The notes beneath the pieces were generated by a model, which made no database searches, had not been told where the DNA came from, and was given only the letters and a program-made list of their open reading frames with translations. Source: Comamonadaceae bacterium (GTDB lineage: Bacteria > Pseudomonadota > Gammaproteobacteria > Burkholderiales > Burkholderiaceae_C). From it: a stretch of DNA of 10,618 nt. A program made the translations under genes and the position numbers. Location: NCBI GenBank assembly GCA_947371775.1, contig CANBQX010000065.1, positions 1 through 10,618 of the forward strand, given 5' to 3'. Shown here one piece after another: positions 6,624 to 10,618 of this stretch; the first letter of the stretch is position 1, and each line of letters begins with the position of its first letter.

Positions 6624-8267
6624 ATGGAAAACAAGATCTACATCTCACTCAAGGAAATCGACGCCAAAGCCTTGATGGCGGGTGACGACGAACACGCAAA
6701 GATTTCGCGGGACCTGCCCCTGCGCAAATGGCTGTACGCTTGGCTGTTAGACCCCGATATCCACGGCAACCTGCAAAAGATCGTGGACAAATGGATTGGC
6801 ATGCTGATCGTGGTGAACCTGGGTGTGATGCTGTTTGAGCACGTGCCCGCCGTCTACGAACCCTACAAGCACTGGTTCCACTGGTTTGACGTTTTTTCAG
6901 TCGCAATTTTTACGGTCGAATACTTTGTGCGCTTCTATCTAGCGCCGGAGGACCACGAGTTTCAGGCCAAGAAATATGCGCGACTGGCCTATGTGTCCAG
7001 TCCGTTTGCGGTGATTGACTTTTTGGCGGTTGCGCCCTTCTATTTGCAAGCGTTCATTCCGGTGGACTTGCGCGTATTGCGGTTCTTGCGGCTGCTGCGG
7101 ATGCTCAAGCTGTTTCGCATCGTCATTCCCGCCTATAAACAGTTTGTGCAGGACAACGCGGGGCGCACCTTCCGCCAACGCGTTCATGCTCTGGTTTTTG
7201 TCAGCCCCTACGGCGGCAAGATGCAGGAGCTGTTTGACGGTTTTATCGCCGTGTTTGTGCTGGTCTCCGTGATGGCCGTGGTGATGGAGTCGGTGCACAG
7301 CGTGTCGTACATGCTGAATCTGGAATTCGCCATCTTGGACGCGGTCGCCGTGGGCGTTTTTTCTTTGGAGTACTGCATGCGCATGTATTCCTGCGTGGAA
7401 GAGCCTGGCTACAAGAGTGCGGTCAGCGGTCGGGTGAAGCAGGCCTTGGTACCTTCCACCATCATCGACTTCTTGGCGATCCTTCCCTTCTTCTTGGAAG
7501 TGTTTCTGCACCACCTGCTGGATCTGCGCTTTTTGCGGGTGTTCCGACTCTCGCGTCTGCTCAAGCTCACGCGCGGTAATGACGCCACGGCCATTTTGGG
7601 TCGAGTGATCAAACGCGAATGGCCTGTCATCAGCGGCGCAGCCTTCATCATGGTGCTGATGGTGATTCTGACGGCGTCTCTCGGCTATCTGTTTGAACAC
7701 GACGCACAGCCTGATAAGTTTGAAAATATTCCGACCTCGATCTACTGGGCGGTGGTGACGCTGGCGTCGGTGGGCTATGGAGACATTTCGCCCATTACCG
7801 GCCCGGGCCGATTCATGACCGTGGTACTGGCGTTCATTGGTATCGGTATTTTTGCGATTCCAGCGGCTTTGTTGTCCTCTGCGTTTAGCGACGAGCTGAT
7901 CAAGGAACGCGAGGCCCTCAAGCGCGAGCTGTACGAGATGATGAAAGACGGCAAGATTGACGCCGAAGAGGTCGACATCATTCGCCACGAAGCCAACCGA
8001 CTTCACCTGAGCGAAGAAGAGGTCAATGCACTGATTTCTCAGATTCAGGCAGAAATGGCAGAGGAGAAAAAGTTCACCCAGCTTCCCATCAACAAAATTG
8101 CGGAGCGGCCCGAATTTGCGTTGGAGCACTACAAGTCCCTGCTGAGCCAAATCCGGCAACTGGCCATGCTGACCGACGCCGAAAAGTTCAAAGAGCTGGC
8201 CGTTGAAAGCGAAGCGCTGACCCCCCGGGAAATGGCACTTTGGCAACAGATTCAGGGACATAAGTAG
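6624..8267 (+). CDS. Voltage-gated K+ channel with two tandem voltage-sensor domains and one pore
   Basis: Inner-membrane ion channel of 547 residues, about twice the size of a typical bacterial six-helix Kv subunit. Domains in order: pre-S1 region 31-54; first voltage sensor with S1 57-72, S2 84-105, S3 125-145 and S4 149-168 (R150, R153, R156, R159, K162, R165); linker 169-200; second sensor with S1 203-222, S2 232-255, S3 277-296 and S4 300-317 (R302, R305, R308, R311, K314, R317); S5 about 333-357; pore helix and K+ filter TLASVGYGD (379-387); S6 about 396-420 with G406, G408 and P413. Both sensors keep the charge-transfer residues: F96-x-x-E99 with D132, and F246-x-x-E249 with D282. There is no pore after the first sensor. 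The cytoplasmic tail (421-547) is helical, with KDGKIDAEEVD (441-451), similar to TerB-like acidic repeats. GAGG (6614-6617) precedes ATG 6624. K+ selectivity follows from the filter; what the extra sensor does is unknown. Confidence 0.93.
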   Translation: MENKIYISLKEIDAKALMAGDDEHAKISRDLPLRKWLYAWLLDPDIHGNLQKIVDKWIGMLIVVNLGVMLFEHVPAVYEPYKHWFHWFDVFSVAIFTVEYFVRFYLAPEDHEFQAKKYARLAYVSSPFAVIDFLAVAPFYLQAFIPVDLRVLRFLRLLRMLKLFRIVIPAYKQFVQDNAGRTFRQRVHALVFVSPYGGKMQELFDGFIAVFVLVSVMAVVMESVHSVSYMLNLEFAILDAVAVGVFSLEYCMRMYSCVEEPGYKSAVSGRVKQALVPSTIIDFLAILPFFLEVFLHHLLDLRFLRVFRLSRLLKLTRGNDATAILGRVIKREWPVISGAAFIMVLMVILTASLGYLFEHDAQPDKFENIPTSIYWAVVTLASVGYGDISPITGPGRFMTVVLAFIGIGIFAIPAALLSSAFSDELIKEREALKRELYEMMKDGKIDAEEVDIIRHEANRLHLSEEEVNALISQIQAEMAEEKKFTQLPINKIAERPEFALEHYKSLLSQIRQLAMLTDAEKFKELAVESEALTPREMALWQQIQGHK

Positions 8268-8290
8268 GAGATTGCGGATACGCTCCACCG

Positions 8291-9121
8291 ATGTCCTGGC
8301 ACGCCAAGCTTCAACTCGATTACGAACGGCATGACGCGCGCACGGTAGCGCGCCACGCGCACATCGGGCCCCTGCGGATTTTGCAAAGCCTGTACCCCGA
8401 AGGGGATGCGGTCTGCCACAACGTGCTGGTGCACCCCCCCGGTGGCCTGGTGGGCGGCGACACGCTGGAAATTGCCCTGCGTGCGGCCCCGGGCACCCAC
8501 GGGCTGGTCACCACGCCGGGGGCCACGCGCTTTTACCGCAGTGAGGGGCCGCTGGCTCTGCAGCGCACCAGCATCACGCTGGAAGGGGATGCGCGTTTGG
8601 AATGGCTGCCTTTAGAGACCATTTGCTACAGCGGCTGCCGCGCCGAGAACCACCTGACCATGACACTTGATCCGCAGGCCCAGGTCATGGGCTGGGATGT
8701 GACCGCCCTGGGCCTGCCGCATGCCAATCTGCCATTTGAGCAAGGCTTTGTGCAACAGCATCTGGAATTGCCGGGTGTGTGGCTGGAACGCGGGCGGGTG
8801 GACGCGCAAGATGCGCTGCTGCTCAACAGCCCGGCCGCGCTTGTGGGCATGCGCTGCTGGGCCACGTTGTATTTGGTGAGTGGCAAGCCCATGGAGCGCA
8901 CTGCCAAGGACATGGCCTTGGACTCGGCGCGCGAGGTGATCGCGGCCAGCGGCTTGGCCGCCCATGCGGGAGCCACCAGTCCGAACCCCCAAACCGTTGT
9001 TGTCCGCGCCATGGCACCGCAAGTGGAATCGGTGATGGCTCTGTTGCGCCAGGTGCGCCTGGCCTGGCGCGCAGCTGTGTGGAAGCTACCTGCCACCACA
9101 CCGCGCATTTGGGCGATGTAG
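8291..9121 (+). CDS. ureD: Urease accessory protein UreD (UreH)
   Basis: Cytoplasmic urease maturation factor: with UreF and UreG it forms the complex that loads nickel and CO2 into apo-urease. The 276 residues fit the family length. Landmarks: LYPEGDAVCHNVLVHPPGG (34-52), GLVGGDTLEI (52-61), TTPGATRFYRS (74-84), LEWLPLETICYSG (103-115) and a C-terminal LRQVRLAWRAAVWKL (about 252-266) leading to PRIWAM. The start is fixed between an in-frame stop (8261-8263) and ATG 8291, the only start codon there. TAGGAG lies about 20 bases upstream, too far for good initiation, so translation may be weak or depend on the upstream gene. It follows the channel gene by 23 bases on the same strand. Oddly, it is not followed by ureA but meets the 3' end of urtE head-on, 14 bases away, so it is separated from any other urease gene in the window. 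Confidence 0.95.
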   Translation: MSWHAKLQLDYERHDARTVARHAHIGPLRILQSLYPEGDAVCHNVLVHPPGGLVGGDTLEIALRAAPGTHGLVTTPGATRFYRSEGPLALQRTSITLEGDARLEWLPLETICYSGCRAENHLTMTLDPQAQVMGWDVTALGLPHANLPFEQGFVQQHLELPGVWLERGRVDAQDALLLNSPAALVGMRCWATLYLVSGKPMERTAKDMALDSAREVIAASGLAAHAGATSPNPQTVVVRAMAPQVESVMALLRQVRLAWRAAVWKLPATTPRIWAM

Positions 9122-9135
9122 GTCGGCACCGCCTC

Positions 9136-9831
9136 TTAAATCGCGACCAGTTCTCGCACGCCGTCGATCTCCATATTGGCGCCACGCCCGCGCGCCAACA
9201 CCGAACCGCGCTCCATCACCACGTAGTCGTCGGCCAGCTCACGGGCAAAGTCGTAGTACTGCTCGACCAGCACAATGGCCATGGACCCTTTGTCGGCCAG
9301 CATGCGGATCACCCGCCCTATGTCTTTGATGATGCTGGGCTGAATGCCTTCAGTGGGTTCATCGAGCACCAGCACCTTGGGGCCTGCGGCCAAAGCGCGC
9401 GCAATGGCGAGCTGCTGCTGTTGGCCGCCGGACAAATCGCCACCCCGGCGGTGCCGCATCTCGTGCAGCACCGGAAACCACTCAAACAGCTCCTGCGGCA
9501 TCGGTGTAGATGCCGGCTTGCCCGCCAAACCCATGGTCAGGTTTTCTTGCACTGTGAGACGCCCGAAAATCTCGCGGCCTTGGGGCACATAGCCCACACC
9601 CGCGCGTGCGCGCTCGTAGGGTGTGGCACCCTGCAAAGCCACACCATCGAGCGTGATGGTGCCAGTCTTGATCGGCACCAGGCCCATCAGGGATTTGAGC
9701 AAGGTGGTTTTGCCTACGCCATTGCGGCCCAACACCACGGTCACTTTGCCGGGCCTTGCCTCCAGACTCACGTCGCGCAGGATGTGCGAACCGCCGTAGT
9801 ACTGGTTGATGCCTTGGACTACCAAACTCAT
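9136..9831 (-). CDS. urtE: Urea ABC transporter ATP-binding protein UrtE
   Basis: One of two ATPases of the high-affinity urea importer UrtABCDE, a LivF-like member of the branched-chain amino acid transporter class. Its 231 residues contain Walker A GRNGVGKTT (35-43), Q-loop Gln84, signature LSGGQQQ (133-139), and Walker B VLVLDEP (153-159) running into TEGIQPSIIKDIG (160-172), a stretch characteristic of UrtE. The switch position reads VEQ (189-191) rather than a histidine, which is usual in this LivF/UrtE branch and not a defect. The start is four bases after the urtD stop, consistent with one operon reading urtD then urtE. It is the last gene of that operon here; the convergent ureD ends 14 bases away with no hairpin terminator between them. 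Urt systems are commonly under nitrogen control, but their promoter lies outside the window. Confidence 0.95.
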   Translation of the reverse strand: MSLVVQGINQYYGGSHILRDVSLEARPGKVTVVLGRNGVGKTTLLKSLMGLVPIKTGTITLDGVALQGATPYERARAGVGYVPQGREIFGRLTVQENLTMGLAGKPASTPMPQELFEWFPVLHEMRHRRGGDLSGGQQQQLAIARALAAGPKVLVLDEPTEGIQPSIIKDIGRVIRMLADKGSMAIVLVEQYYDFARELADDYVVMERGSVLARGRGANMEIDGVRELVAI

Positions 9832-9835
9832 ACTG

Positions 9836-10618
9836 CTACCGTCCTAAATAAACTTCAATCACCCGCTCATCGGCCTGCACCTGGGACAGCGGCCCTTGCG
9901 CCAGCACCGAACCTTCGCACAGCACGGTTACGGTGTCGGAGATGGCTTTGATGAACGCCATGTCATGCTCCACCACCACCAGCGAGTGCTTGCCCTTGAG
10001 GCTTAAAAACAACTCGGCCGTGCGTTCGGTTTCCTGGTCGGTCATGCCGGCCACCGGCTCGTCGAGCAACAGCAACTTGGGGTCTTGCATCAGCAGCATG
10101 CCAATTTCGAGCCACTGCTTTTGCCCATGGCTGAGCAGCCCGGCTTGGCGGTTGAGGCTGTCTTGCAAATGGATGGTGTGCAGCACTTCAATCAAACGAT
10201 CGGCTTGCTCGGTGTTGCGTTTGAAGAATACGGAGGCCCGCACGCCCTTGTGGGTCTTGAGGGCCAACTCCAGGTTTTCATACACGCTGAGCTGCTCAAA
10301 TACCGTGGGCTTCTGGAACTTGCGGCCTATGCCCAGTTGCGCGATTTCGGGCTCGCTGTGGCGCAGCAGATCAATCGTGCTGCCAAAAAACACGGTGCCC
10401 GAATCGGGCCGGGTTTTGCCGGTGATGATGTCCATCATCGTCGTCTTGCCCGCACCGTTGGGGCCAATGATGCAGCGCAGCTCGCCCGGCGCAATGTCCA
10501 GCGACAGCTTGTTAATGGCTTTGAAGCCATCAAAGCTGACGCTCACATCCTCCAGGTACAAGATGCGTCCATGCGTCACATCCACTTCCTGCGAATGGCG
10601 CACCCGGGCAAAGCCCGC
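9836..10618 (-). CDS. urtD: Urea ABC transporter ATP-binding protein UrtD (5' end outside window)
   Basis: Second ATPase of the urea importer, LivG-like, working with UrtE on the inner face of the membrane. Visible landmarks, numbered from the GTG at 10603: ILYLEDVSVSFDGFKAINKL (14-33), Walker A GPNGAGKTT (47-55), Q-loop Gln97 in GRKFQKPTVFE, signature LSHGQKQ (157-163) followed by WLEIGMLLMQ, Walker B LLLLDEP (177-183) running into VAGMTD, and switch His213 in VEHDM. The LSHGQKQWLEIGMLL and DEPVAGMTD strings are typical of UrtD. The frame remains open from GTG 10603 to the window edge, and UrtD proteins often carry about 20-30 extra N-terminal residues, so the true start probably lies beyond 10618. 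The stop is four bases before urtE. The permease and binding-protein genes urtC, urtB and urtA are expected further to the right. Confidence 0.95.
   Translation of the reverse strand, partial: AGFARVRHSQEVDVTHGRILYLEDVSVSFDGFKAINKLSLDIAPGELRCIIGPNGAGKTTMMDIITGKTRPDSGTVFFGSTIDLLRHSEPEIAQLGIGRKFQKPTVFEQLSVYENLELALKTHKGVRASVFFKRNTEQADRLIEVLHTIHLQDSLNRQAGLLSHGQKQWLEIGMLLMQDPKLLLLDEPVAGMTDQETERTAELFLSLKGKHSLVVVEHDMAFIKAISDTVTVLCEGSVLAQGPLSQVQADERVIEVYLGR

Noticed and set aside
6790..7130. First voltage sensor as an Hv1-type proton channel
   Set aside because: S1 lacks the mid-helix Asp used as the proton selectivity residue in Hv1, and the domain resembles the second, K+-channel-type sensor more closely.
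6939..8288. Open frame of 449 codons on the minus strand
   Set aside because: Antisense to the channel gene. It is extremely rich in His, Gln and Arg with no domain pattern, as expected for the shadow of a hydrophobic protein gene.
9136..9831. Missing switch histidine in UrtE taken as a defect
   Set aside because: VEQ in place of a His is normal in LivF/UrtE ATPases.
8779..9951. Open frame of 390 codons on the plus strand across the ureD-urtE junction
   Set aside because: Overlaps ureD in another frame and urtE antisense. Both real genes have full family signatures; the translation is His/Gln-rich noise.

Overview
The window looks like chromosomal DNA from a GC-rich betaproteobacterium, most likely Comamonadaceae (Rhodoferax/Polaromonas-like). 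This rests on base composition, codon use and the character of the purine, urease and Urt proteins; no search was possible, so the genus is inference. Coding density is high and every gap between genes is well under 300 bases. I see no tRNA, rRNA, CRISPR array, insertion sequence or phage gene.

Layout: positions 1-2023 (minus strand) hold xdhC followed by puuD, which is cut by the left edge. XdhC matures xanthine dehydrogenase (hypoxanthine/xanthine to urate), and PuuD is the membrane-bound, cytochrome-c-fused urate hydroxylase (urate to 5-hydroxyisourate). Divergent from xdhC is a small proline-rich lipoprotein with a TonB-C-like end (2083-2637, plus). Convergent with that is uraH (2659-3015, minus), the hydroxyisourate hydrolase acting directly after PuuD. 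Divergent from uraH is a three-gene ABC importer of the nitrate/sulfonate/taurine (NMT1) type (3157-5807, plus), preceded by a good candidate sigma-54 promoter. After a 133-base leader rich in inverted repeats comes a two-gene unit (5941-8267, plus): a single-pass membrane protein with a Cys-containing external domain, then a 547-residue potassium channel. Next is ureD (8291-9121, plus), a urease maturation factor. It converges within 14 bases on urtE and urtD (9136-10618, minus), the two ATPases of the urea ABC importer; urtD is cut by the right edge.

Together most genes describe nitrogen salvage: purines to urate to hydroxyisourate and on towards allantoin and urea, with urea uptake and urease maturation at the far end. 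The ABC importer probably supplies a nitrogen compound to this route.

The outlier, and the most interesting item, is the channel. It carries two complete voltage-sensor domains in tandem, each with a full S4 charge ladder and charge-transfer residues, but only one pore with a K+ filter (TLASVGYGD). A tetramer would have eight voltage sensors around one pore. It is tightly linked to the single-pass protein, which may be its subunit, and it separates ureD from any other urease gene in view.
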